A stretch of 64,000 bases of DNA from Gyromitra esculenta (Eukaryota; Ascomycota; Pezizomycetes; Pezizales; Discinaceae). Both the position numbers and the translations under genes were made by a program. Below are positions 32,538 through 43,261 of the stretch, in pieces. Where the stretch lies: contig JBCAML010000004.1 of NCBI GenBank assembly GCA_038503075.1, forward strand, positions 1,943,149 to 2,007,148, read 5' to 3'. How positions within the stretch are numbered: the first letter of the stretch is position 1; each line of letters opens with the position of its first letter. The notes below the pieces were generated by a model. The model was not told the DNA's origin. It worked only from the letters and a program-made list of their open reading frames with translations, and made no database searches.

Positions 32538-34721
32538 ATGGAAGGAGGCGATTATAGAAGGCCTGTCGGCTTCAGCTCTCGACGGACATCAGATTCGGAT
32601 AGCGGTGATATGGATGGAAGCAACATCCCGACCATACATATGCGTTCCAATCGTTTGCCTGGTCTTGGTAGGAGACCGGAAGCTATCACACACTCTCATC
32701 CTCGAGCTTCACCAACCCCCACGAGACCCATAGTCTCGCCTCATCAAAATCTTCTACCTTCGGCTCCTGCAAGCCCACCAACCCCTGCACCATCACCCAC
32801 GCCCCAACTCCATCGATTACCTACGTGGTCGACGGCAGGCGAGAATGAGGATACCTTTTTGAGGGATGCTAGACCGCATTTTAGTAGATTGGATTCGCAG
32901 GAGCGACAGCGATTTCTAGCCGAGATTTTAAATCTTTGTGATTCACAACAATTGAGTTTTGTACTGAGTTATGTTTCACCACGGCTCAAGAAAGATCCGT
33001 TCAAGTCTTTGCCGAACGAGCTGTGCCTTAGGGTATGAATTTCTGAATCTATCTGAACACGGCACGGCGCTTACTGATTGGGCTCTAGGTAATTTCGTTT
33101 ATCGATGACCCAAAAACATTGGCCCGAGCTTCACAAGTCTCGAAGCATTGGCACGGACTCTTGAGTGATGATCTTACTTGGAAGAAACTTTGCGAAAAAC
33201 ATAGTTATAGACGTCTTAGTGGAGCAGCAGCTTACGGATCGGCTCACCACTCACATCATGACCCGTCACTCTTTTCTACTAATCCAATATCCCCGAAAGA
33301 AACTGGATTTTCCAATCCTATATCGTCTTCTGGATTCACATCCGAGATTTCACCTCAGTACACTCGATCAAAGAGAAGGAGGCCTAAAGCTACTTCTTAC
33401 AAATCTCACTTCAAGCAAAGATATATGGTCGAGACTGCGTGGAGGACAGGTGGAAACGCGATCGCAAGACACATTACCCCAGACCAGGGTGTTGTTACTT
33501 CCCTTCACCTCACACCTGACTACATCGTCATCGCCTTGGATAACGCCAAGATTCACGTTTTTGATGCGGATGGAAAGATTTTGAGGACCTTGACTGGGCA
33601 CGTGATGGGAGTCTGGGCCATGGTCCCATGGGGTAATACCTTGGTCAGCGGTGGCTGCGATAGGGATGTTAGGGTATGGGATATGGAGAAGGGGTAAGGA
33701 TCCCTGCCACCCACCTGATTTGGGTTGTACTAATAGTATGTTTAGTGATTGCAAAGCGATATTACGAGGTCATACTTCAACGGTCAGGTGCTTGAAAATG
33801 AGCGACCACAAGACAGCTATCTCTGGATCTCGAGACACAACGTTGAGAATCTGGGATATTGAGAAAGGTGTTTGTTTGAATGTCCTTGTTGGACATCAAG
33901 CGAGCGTTCGTTGCTTGGAGATTCATGGGGATTTAGTTGTTAGTGGGAGTTACGATACTACTGCCAAGGTTTGGAGTATTTCGGAAGGAACGTGCCTTAG
34001 GACACTGTCGGGGCATTTTAGTCAAATTTATGCGATCGCATTTGATGGAAATCGTATTGCTACTGGATCACTTGATACTTCCGTCAGGATATGGGATCCA
34101 CAGACTGGGTAATTTCTTTCATTTTCAATATTCGATTTCCAAAACTGATTTGGGTACCGCAGAAATTGCCTTGCTGTTCTCCAAGGGCATACGTCGCTTG
34201 TTGGGCAACTTCAGATGCGCGGAAACACTCTTGTAACTGGAGGGTCGGATGGGTCCGTCCGTGTATGGAGTTTGGAGAAATACGCTTGCGTGCATAGGCT
34301 CGCTGCTCACGACAATAGTGTTACGTCTTTACAGTTCGACGAGACGAGAATTGTCAGTGGAGGAAGCGATGGTAGAGTTAAGGTCTGGGATTTGAGGACC
34401 GGGCAATTGGTAAGAGAGCTTTCGAGCCCTGCCGAAGCTGTCTGGAGGGTTGCTTTTGAGGAAGAGAAGGCTGTTATTTTGGCCTCGAGGTCAAGTCGGA
34501 CAATAATGGAGGTATGATTTGACGACTCTTTCTAGGAATGTAACCAAATACTAACTTGTTGGGATCAGGTGTTTTCTTTTTCACCCCCACCAGAAGCGTT
34601 GAGCGAATACTATCGGGCCTCGAGTGCTACCTCAGAAGAGTCATCTGGAGTATTTGAACACGAGAACGATGATGCCACTATGGACGACGATGGCGGCGCG
34701 TTCTGTGAAATGGAATCCTAA
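32538..34721 (+). CDS. CDC4: SCF ubiquitin-ligase F-box/WD40 subunit, Cdc4/FBXW7 type
   Basis: Exons 32538-33032, 33089-33693, 33746-34108, 34163-34511 and 34569-34721 give 654 aa; introns are 52-57 nt with clear ACTGAT/ACTAAT branch sites. A Pro/Ser-rich N-terminus leads to a helix (RQRFLAEILNLCDSQQLSFV) and an F-box at about 155-205 (FKSLPNELCLRVISFIDDPK...LARASQVSKHWHGL...WKKLC). A WD40 propeller follows: seven recognisable GH...WD-like blades plus a first degenerate blade (VTSLHLTPDYIVIALDNAKI), giving the eight-bladed Cdc4 arrangement. The Cdc4 class recognises phosphodegrons on cell-cycle regulators. Met30-type adaptors are the alternative, but the helix-F-box spacing favours Cdc4. The acidic tail is typical. 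ATG at 32538 is chosen over an in-frame TTG two codons upstream. Confidence 0.88.
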
Positions 34722-36118
34722 TAAACAAAAAGACACTATTCGGGACTGGTAAAGTATAAATGGTTTTTTATTAACCTTTCGAGTTTTTTTATTTTTCCCT
34801 CTAATTTTTGTATGGAAAGACGGATGGGGCGTCAATTGTTTTTTGCTTTGGATTGTTTGAATACCGGGAATTTTTTTATCCTTTTTATTATTTTGGACAG
34901 TTATGTCTGGAGTGGGTGGATGGGAAACTGTGGGATCATTCATGGGTTTGTTGAAAGGGTGGCTTTCCTTTTTTTTATTGTTCGAATTCATGGGCGAGGT
35001 GTTCAAGTGATTGGTTCATGTTGCTTGAGGACCTTCTCTCAACAGTTGGTTGGTGCAGTTGGTTGGGAAAAATAAATTTGTTATTCCTTTTCTCCTTTTT
35101 ATGTTATTTATTAACCCCCTAAACTTTGTCGCTTTGGGTAGCTTATTATTGCCTGGGGATTATCTTGTTTTTATGTTTCATTGCTTCGATCTGATACTCC
35201 GTTATACCGCTTTGGGCTTTTTTCTTTGTCAGCCGTCTTTTATGTTTCATTTGTTTCTGCTGGAGTAGGTGGATGAATATTGGAGGAATGGTTAAATGAG
35301 GGAAGAAAGATGTGGGATTTGAATTGCAGATTGTGACTGCTATACCAACAGCGATCAGCGACAGAAAGAGTCGGGAAATGCTTGTAGACATAAAGAAAAA
35401 TTATACAAAATTTTTCAAGTTACTGATATATTGAAATAATTCGTAACAGAGACCTGTGCTTTTATGTGATGCCCGATTTGTACGTACTTTGCTTTTCACC
35501 CGGTTGGCCGGTTCCCTCTCCGGACAATGGCCGGCTGCATGAAGAGTTTATTCGGTTCCTGGCATTCCGTTATCACTATATGCATACCCGTGAGGATAGT
35601 AAAAAAATGGGGGGAGCCTCAAGTAAGTAAATGTTGTATCTCCTACTTCCTCTAGCTCATTGTACGACAGTTATAGACCCCCGCGTTTTCCCAGACCTTG
35701 GTAACTGGTGATGGAACCTCGTATGCCGTGGAACAATAACACTTATGCCACGCTAAATTCCGCCTCCCTGTTTTTTTTTAGAGTGGAAACGGTTTACTGG
35801 TGATTTGGAATTGAAAAGAGTAGGCATGCATTCCCTGAGAGGGGGCTGAGACGCATCTTGCTGTATGAGGAGTGCCGAGTGATAGCCCTATGAAGCACCG
35901 GCAAACCCGAACTGGCGGCTATGGTTTCTTCTAGGAATAAATCATCCTTCCCTAGGTCAGGCGACCGAAAATCTTAACAGAAAGGATGAGATCTTAAGAT
36001 TTCACTTGGGTATCCGGTAAATTTGGTTTTTTCTTATGTAGTACTCTCTATCAGTGACTTGATCGATTGAAATAGGAAAGCTTATGAGCGAAGGTCGTCC
36101 CTATTATTTCACTCTATT

Positions 36119-36205
36119 GCCCAGACATGGGAATTCGAACCTATGACTATTTTCAGCTCCGTATTGCTTAGTCCGGAATCTAACTATACTATACCTACGA
36201 TAGCC
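36119..36205 (-). pseudogene. tRNA-like relic (possible SINE fragment)
   Basis: The minus strand has an A-box-like TATAGTATAGTTAGA followed about 45 nt later by a B-box-like GGTTCGAATTCC carrying one extra base. The anticodon and acceptor arms do not pair, so it is not a functional tRNA. It could be a tRNA-derived SINE remnant or coincidence. Confidence 0.3.
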
Positions 36206-37567
36206 AAAATCACCATCAACACCAGAAAAATCAATTCAAGCATGAGCACCACCTTTACTCTTCCCAACACTAGTACAATCGCACGATTCAATCCTTACCG
36301 TTAGAATATCAATCACTGATTCTAAAACCTTAAGCCAAATACAATCGCTCTCGCTACTCACTCTCATTTATTGTAGACCTTTACGGCTACCACAGTACCG
36401 AAAAGCGGGGTGTTTTTGGTACCGTATTGTTAGAGAGTATAGGAATAAGTCGTGATGACTACTGTATTACCTTTGAGAAGCCTGTAGCACTACCGATTTA
36501 CTCCCGCATTCATGAGAACGATGCGCGGGTACCGTACTAACTTCACACCCCCTCCTGGTGCTGCAATTATCTATTACATTTCTCCACACCCCCTGCCTAT
36601 TGACATAACTAATCACTCCTATGACCGTCTTTTCCATATCTTCAACTATCTAGTCGTTCTCTAACACACCCATCAGGTCCTCCAGCGCCCTCTACGGAAG
36701 CATCTCTTTAGCTTTATGGAGCGCGGCAGTTAGTGAAGAAAGCTGATTTGAGAATGCTATGAGTTTGGGGGACTTGTGTATCGATGGTTCCATGCCTCGT
36801 GAAACGGGTGGTCCTGATTTTGGGGACACTCGAGCTGACTGTGTCGGCCTAGCCTTTAGCGATGTCTGTGCCCCTTTGGTTACTGTGCCATTAATCAATC
36901 GCCTCCTTGATCTGTCAGATCGCAATCTGCTACTCGCTGAAGTTTTGGGTAGTCGCTAGTATACTTTAGCAGATTTGCCATCTGGTGTAGGCTCGGGGCG
37001 GGTATTTAATTTTAATAATGCGGATCTCTCCTAGAATCGAGATAGGAGGGATTAGCTCCTTGGTTTGTTGTCTGTAGTTGATGGCCATTCAGTTTTTTCT
37101 TCGCCCCTCTTGATTATAACCCACTGCTAATTGGATCAAGTGGTTGAGATTGTGACTTCCCACGAGAATTAATCGCTACGGACTCTTTTTTGAACCGAGA
37201 CAATAGATATTAGCCACTGAGCTCATTCGCTTGAGCTTGTGATAGCTCTACGCTTATCAATTTCTTATTAAGAAAAGTCCTTCTATTGCTTGCGACTGTT
37301 ACAGACGCTTTGAATTGTGTCTCGTTATGAGCCCAGACGCATTTCGTGCGTGTCTGAGAATTAGATTTTGAGCGGGGCTTGAAGATTGTAGATTTTTTTT
37401 TCTCGAAATATAGGGAATATATATCACCTTGGTCCTTCCGTCCTTACCGGTGACATTCCTTTAGACAGCACCTAATTCTGGTTTGTCCCCTTCCCAATTA
37501 TCACATTCTGCGTCTTGGCCTCCGTCCCCCCGAACGACAATCCTCAGAGACTCCGCGGCCTGGTACA

Positions 37568-37975
37568 TCATCTCTTTCTCGCCCGGGAATTTAATTTGCA
37601 CAAGCCGCTATCAATCAGTGGGTAGAGGTGGTCCCGCGGTAAAGCTGTTTTTACACGCAATGGATGTTTTTTAACAACGATATCTGATTTATCAAGAGCT
37701 TGGAATGGGTTGATATCAAATCCTTGAGTAGTCGCCTTGTTGAACGCTACCCGGGCTTCTAGTGCCAGAAGGGAGCGTACATAAGAGAGGTTTTTGTCAT
37801 TTTCTTCGATCTCGGCTGCATTTGGTTTGGGGGGTGTGTGTGGAGGGGAAGTTGGTGTCTTAAGCTCTTGTGCTGGTGACGCTACGAATTTTAATTGTGC
37901 ATCTGGGGAGTTAATGGTGTTCGATTTTATAATTTTGATACCCTCGTCATCTACGATGAGATTCACAGGCTCCAT
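37568..37975 (-). CDS. Orphan hypothetical ORF in gene desert
   Basis: From an ATG at 37975 the frame runs 135 aa to a TGA. It remains open upstream to about 38066 but offers no ATG there. Composition is protein-like: an acidic start (MEPVNLIVDDEGIKIIKS), Pro/Thr-rich TPTSPPHTPPKPN, then a helical LSYVRSLLALEARVAFNKA and a basic end (NSRARKR). I recognise no family. It could be a remnant of a retroelement gag-like protein. Confidence 0.25.
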   Translation of the reverse strand: MEPVNLIVDDEGIKIIKSNTINSPDAQLKFVASPAQELKTPTSPPHTPPKPNAAEIEENDKNLSYVRSLLALEARVAFNKATTQGFDINPFQALDKSDIVVKKHPLRVKTALPRDHLYPLIDSGLCKLNSRARKR

Positions 37976-38533
37976 ATTATCTATGATTTTAACGTCATCG
38001 TCTAGATTTTTAGATTCCACCCTTAGATTTCCGGATATAGTCGCGTTTTGATGCGTTTGTTTTAGATTTCAAGTAGTACTGTACTCGTACTTGGAGGAGC
38101 CGGAGGAGCCAAGTGATGGGCGAGACTGCTTGCGAAATGTGCATTTTGAGCGACCCATTGATGTGGTGTTTGGGATGTTGGATATTTAATGCGAGAGACT
38201 GGTGTTAAGTATGGCTGTAGTTGGTGACCCGAAATCCTGCACCATAACAACGTTCATGAAATTTGCAAAGATATGTTTTCTGCAGCAACCGTTATCTGTA
38301 ACGTTGGCAAGGGTATCCCACACACCGTCAGTATTACTTCTCTCGTGGTTATTTTTGTGAGCGGGTTGTAGTGGTTGATGGTTTTGAGTTTTTGGTTGTA
38401 GAATACCCGGAATATGCAATTTCGTCTAAGGGGACATAATAACAAGCGGCTTAGAGGCATCAGCCTCGAGCGACCTAGGGCTCGAAACCCTGTATTACTT
38501 ATGGGAAGGACGACGGTATTCAGTGTAAGTGAG

Positions 38534-38977
38534 CTTTAGGTCAGTGTGGTCCACGAGGCATGGCCGCTCGAGGCCTCGACTCGAGCCAGTACGAGGTTGG
38601 GAGCTCACGAGCACGAGGTGCCTCGAGGCATGTGTAGCTGCTCGCCTCGAGCCGCTCGAGCATTCGAGTTAAATCATAAGTTGATTGTTGTTTAGACGAG
38701 CCTGTACGTTCCAGGACCGTTACTAGGCATGATTGGTGGAAAGAAAATAGCTATAGTTTGGGAGATGTTTCTAGCGAAACAGCGTGACTTTATAATATCT
38801 TAGCTAGTGGCTCTTTTCTTTATTTTTTAGTACAAACTTTTTTGGTATATATCTCAAGTTTATCGAGCCACCTCGAGCCGACTCGAGGCAGCCCCCCCAT
38901 GTGCTCGAGCTGCTCGAGGCAGGCCCCCAAATGTACGAGCGGCCTCGAGGCGCCTCGCGGACCACACTGCTTTAGGT
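38534..38977. mobile_element. Non-autonomous hAT-like element with 8-bp TSD
   Basis: The 428-bp element (38542-38969) is flanked by perfect 8-bp direct repeats CTTTAGGT (38534-38541 and 38970-38977). Its 18-bp termini CAGTGTGGTCCACGAGGC and CAGTGTGGTCCGCGAGGC (reverse complement of right end) match at 17 positions. CAG-starting inverted repeats plus an 8-bp duplication are the hAT hallmarks. Ten CTCGAG hexamers crowd the two subterminal parts, leaving an AT-rich centre, like the subterminal transposase-binding repeats of hAT elements. No transposase is encoded. The sharp duplication suggests fairly recent insertion. Confidence 0.88.
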
Positions 38978-40986
38978 TGATTCCTGTCCTACCTCCCAGA
39001 ACCCTAGATTAAAGTAATCTTCTGCATAGCGATTAGTCACGAGAGAACTATACGTACATGTAGTAATGCATGTTCCCAAAGAATGCTTCTTTAGGCAAGC
39101 ACAGCTGTTGCAAGGATGGCTACTACGTGCAGACACTTTGTTATAAGAAGAAAGCCGGAACTTCAAGCCCTAGGTTCTATGTCACTGATTACAAGCCAAA
39201 CTTGGAAAGAATGCTACCAGTTTAGGGGCACTTATGAGGAGGACGTGAATGAGTCTATCAATTCCAATTCCTGGTTGGAGAATTATGTAATAGCACTAGT
39301 AGTCAAGTTATCTCTCATTCCCTTTACTCTTATATTTCCCCACGGGGATATGCTTTTGGTGTATTGTTATTGTGCACTTGTAAGAAGGGCATTATCACAG
39401 CGGAACCGAGTGACAGTTCAAGTTTGGGTAAATGTATCCCACATCTTCACGTGCGCCGGTTGTACTATTTACGTACACCTCTCTTATGTACTTGCATTTA
39501 ATGGTACGTGTTAGTATCTCATTCTCATTTCAAAGTGTTTGTAGTACGGATGTGAGGCTGGAGGTATGAGGCCCGAAAAAATAAGGATGGTGATTAGATA
39601 ATAGTCAAGTGAGTTCCGACTTGGTATCTGCACGATGACCCTCAGTGGTACTAACTAGGAAATACGATCGCGTGTCTGAGTAACGGTACGTTTGTCTAGA
39701 CCAATGGTATTTTAAATGACCGAAGAAAGCTATTTTCATGCACCTTTTATTTTATGAATCTGGGAAAGCACTTTCTCACTTAAACCATCGCCAAGAATTA
39801 GTACTGTACAAACTTTTATCCCTGCACCGAATATGTAGCTTTGATCAGCCAATTAGTACTTATTCAAAGGCTTCGATGTTCATGTATGGTGATTGATGTC
39901 CTTTCCCAGGCGCTTAGGTCCGTTACTATCTCAACTTACCAGTCCTAAACGGAACCAAAACCGGGTTACGTCCTAAGACATATCTACACGCACATGAGGG
40001 CTCCCAGCAAACCATAAAAAATATTATCCCTGCAAATATCTACTTTCTTGTACCATGGGCGTCCTATCAGATAGATGTGTATGCATATTTTGAATCGAGT
40101 GGGATGTAGAGAGGGTTTATTGAATAAAAGGTCTTATTCGACTATCCCTGGTGAAACATCTCACCTGACCAAGCCCTGACCCAAAAGATCACCCCACCTT
40201 TGTCATTTGTCATCTTTCTAATACTAACACCCACTAGTCTTGAACTATACAACCAAACAGGTTGGTTAGCTTTTAGACACTGTTCTAGGAAAGCTGCCTA
40301 TCGCAGAACCAAGCTTGGCTAAATTTCAATTACATAAAATACTCACATATGCACTCATCGATTTATACACTGCATACTATTCCATTTTATTTGAGAGAAA
40401 CATAGAGATTGACGAGGGTGGGGAATGAACTAAGATCAGAGAGGTTGACGTTGGAGTCAACGTCAAAAGTGCCGAAATTGAGGAAGAAGAAGAGGGAGTG
40501 AGAGAAGAGTAGGGTGTTGAGTGAGAGAAAGGATAAGGGAATCAATGGATGAAGGAAGGGAGGGTTAAATGGACGGTACGGGATGGTGCAAAGGTTCTTA
40601 GAACTTCCTAAAGATGGTTCTATTTGTTTCTTTGACGAACTTAAGGAGTATATAGAGAATTTCCAAGACTTGCGCTTGGATATTCCGTCTTAGATAGAGA
40701 CTGGTCGAGTTATAGCGTCAAGAGTGTAACTTCAAACTTCTGAAAGTTCCGTCTAAGTGCCTTAACCTACACCGGTTTACAACAAGTCAATCGCTTTTCC
40801 AATATTTCTGAGTCATTAATAACTCGTGAAAGCTGATTCGTGTTTAAATCTGACAAAGGGTTGTTTTTTGGACACCTGTATGCGAAATTTCTCAGTACTT
40901 ACACTGCAGGAGGTCAAGATTAGTCCTTGAGATTAGAGTCTTGTGGGAGGAAGTCCTTAGAAAATTATAATCCCCGCAGCAGATAA

Positions 40987-41014
40987 GATAGATAGATAGA
41001 TAGATAGATAGATA
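40987..41014. repeat. (GATA)7 microsatellite
   Basis: Uninterrupted tetranucleotide run. Confidence 0.95.
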
Positions 41015-41635
41015 CATCATACACACAGCAGATAAGAGGTAAGAGATCAGAACCGGTGAAAAAATAATCCGACCCCAAGGAGACCTATACCAACAAAGAA
41101 AATAGGGTCAAGATGCTGCTCCTCCAATCGCGGCTGTCGCTTTGATTTCAGAAAGTTATTTGAAGATCCAGGCGCGGATCTAGGCCTCTAGTTCAAATTT
41201 AGCAAATTTAGCGGGATAAATTACCCCCCTATCTTTGACTACATACATGTACTTGTAACATTGTGTCAAGAGCACTCCTTATTGCTACAGCTTCGATTCT
41301 TTAGCTACATGTAGTGCTGAATGACTAAATACATGTATTTGTATAATTGTAGAGTACGGCTCTTCAGCAACTCAGTTTATATATCGCGGTTACTTGACAC
41401 GCAAGTCGAATTGTTCTGAAGTGAACTACAAAGATGGTTCGAAAACTTGATAGTAGTCTACCTATCTTCTATAGTAAATAGATACTTTACTCTGGATTTG
41501 AAGGGAATAAATATCCGAGCCTTACCTAGAGAGACAATGCGCTCGCCCACACGGGCTTAGTATTAATTTGCCTAAGTAATTGCCTCTTAGTGCTTAAAAT
41601 ATGAGCAATCCGAGAACAGGCTCCCTACAGCTGAT

Positions 41636-41694
41636 TTGATCCGGGATCGATCCTAATGCACTGATATCTAAAGCACCGTACTGTCTAGTTGGCT
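41636..41694 (-). pseudogene. Second tRNA-like relic
   Basis: The minus strand reads TAGCCAACTAGAC (A-box-like) then GGATCGATCC (B-box-like) about 35 nt on. The arms do not fold into a tRNA. Weak evidence only. Confidence 0.2.
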
Positions 41695-42182
41695 ATGTGA
41701 GAATCTCTTTTACAGAACTTAGTTAGCTTTTCTGGAATATGTATCTTCCCAGACTCCGTAACCCTGTCCTACTCTTAGTTTCTTCTGGCGCATAGGTTTC
41801 GAACGAGTGTGGAGAACATGTAGAGAAGCCTAGGGGTCCCCTAGAAATACAATAAAGGTGTAGTTTCATAGAGATCTAATGCCATTACTAAGAAGAGCGC
41901 CAGGAGAGTGTTGGCCATCGATCCGTGGAGGGTATGATAACCAAGCCCACTCGCCGTATACCTTCATCATATGTCACTCGGTTTACTCCACGCAATCCTG
42001 TCCCTAGCCCTTCAAGTCCGAATCATCACCAACCCTCCTAAATCGTACACTCATAATCACCCAATTTCCACTCTCTTAAAAAGAACTGACGAGAAATAGA
42101 ATGTCATTAATTCTATATACCCCACGTTTTTTACTTTATTTACTCCCTCACCCACCACCCTCCATCATTTTGGATATCTGGC

Positions 42183-42815
42183 TTACGCGTTGGAAGACAA
42201 GATATCCGAATCACCCTGATCCAGAATCGCCATAGTCGAGCAACGGAAAAGTTTACCACAAGCAGTACCAAGCTCGATCTGTCCACCCCCAACAATCAGC
42301 GAAAAAATTCCCTCCGAAGCAAAATGTTCATGCTTCTTCTCAGGGAGACCGAAGGGGGTGATAGAGTATACCCCCATTACGGCCAAAGATAACAAGGAGA
42401 AGGAAGTAGGAAGTAGGGGTGGGGTAAGAACTTACGTTGTTACCGGCGAAATGGTGGACGTTGCATTTACCCAACATAGAGTAGTACTCGAGTTCAGATT
42501 TCCTCAATGGGGGAGTGTTTCCTATCCACATGCATCTATCGTTAGTCACCAAAGCCTCGGATCCTCCCCGAAACCAAAAACTGAAAGGTTTAAAGATGGG
42601 ATGCACCAGCAATGATAACGAGCTTGGCCTTTCCGGAACGGAGGGTCTTGAGCGTAGACTTGTATCCGAGCACGTATTTGCCAGATTTCATCACAAGCGC
42701 AAGGCGCGAGTTGATGGAATCGGCGGTCTTCTTGGTCTTCTTGGTGGGGGCTGGGACATTGTTAGTTTGCTTGGTCTTAATTTGGTTGTATGTCTGGATG
42801 GGTGAGCATACCCAT
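42183..42815 (-). CDS. RPL30: 60S ribosomal protein eL30
   Basis: Four exons: 42815-42812 (only 4 nt, ATGG), 42750-42607, 42521-42436 and 42278-42183, giving 109 aa, the expected size. The protein begins [20 protein letters not shown], continues [20 protein letters not shown], then [20 protein letters not shown], and [20 protein letters not shown] ending SDILSSNA, diagnostic of eL30. Introns are 61, 85 and 157 nt; the first ends with an ACTAAC branch site close to the acceptor. A first intron directly after the start codon is common in fungal ribosomal protein genes. RPN5 lies just upstream in the same orientation. Confidence 0.97.
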
Positions 42816-43261
42816 CTCTGCACTTTTGGTACTCCGGTTTAAGGTTGGTTTGGTGGTGGTGGGATAGGGTGTGGGGGTTGATTGCTGTAGTCGTCGTTGT
42901 TGGTCGTGGAATTTCGAGGAAAGTGAAAAGTTCCTTAAGGTCGAAAGGATTGTGGGTCAAGTGACGGTGGAGGGCTGCGACCCTAGGAATGGCTTGGCGT
43001 AGCAGGCTAGCCTGAAATGGGACGGAGCAAGTAATGATTTTAATCACCAATACTTCCATAAATATCACAAGCACATATATATTTCCGCGTGAGATCACTG
43101 GCTCTAAGGAAACTCCCGGGCCTTCATCACGATTCCCTCGAATAGTACGATCAATACCATAAAATCCCGTGAACCTCGCTCCATCTTTATTTATAAAGGC
43201 AACGGTGGCAAAGGAATCATCACCGTCTATTATACACGGATTCCAACTCGACATATCAAAT
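42816..43261. promoter_or_regulatory. RPL30 promoter / RPN5 3' flank
   Basis: 446 bp. An apparent minus-strand frame runs through it but has no family features. It must hold the RPL30 promoter; no specific ribosomal-protein motif was recognised. Confidence 0.4.

Larger units (their letters stand above)
34722..42182. other. 7.5-kb gene desert
   Basis: No exon chain or recognisable protein family on either strand. The region contains a hAT-like element (38534-38977), two tRNA-like relics (about 36119-36205 and 41636-41694), an orphan frame at 37568-37975, a (GATA)n microsatellite (40987-41014) and four TACATGTA octamers. It looks like a degenerate repeat-derived interval between housekeeping blocks. 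Confidence 0.55.

Noticed and set aside
39116..39514. 132-aa ATG-started frame in the gene desert
   Set aside because: No recognisable domain; mixed hydrophobic content and isolation suggest chance.
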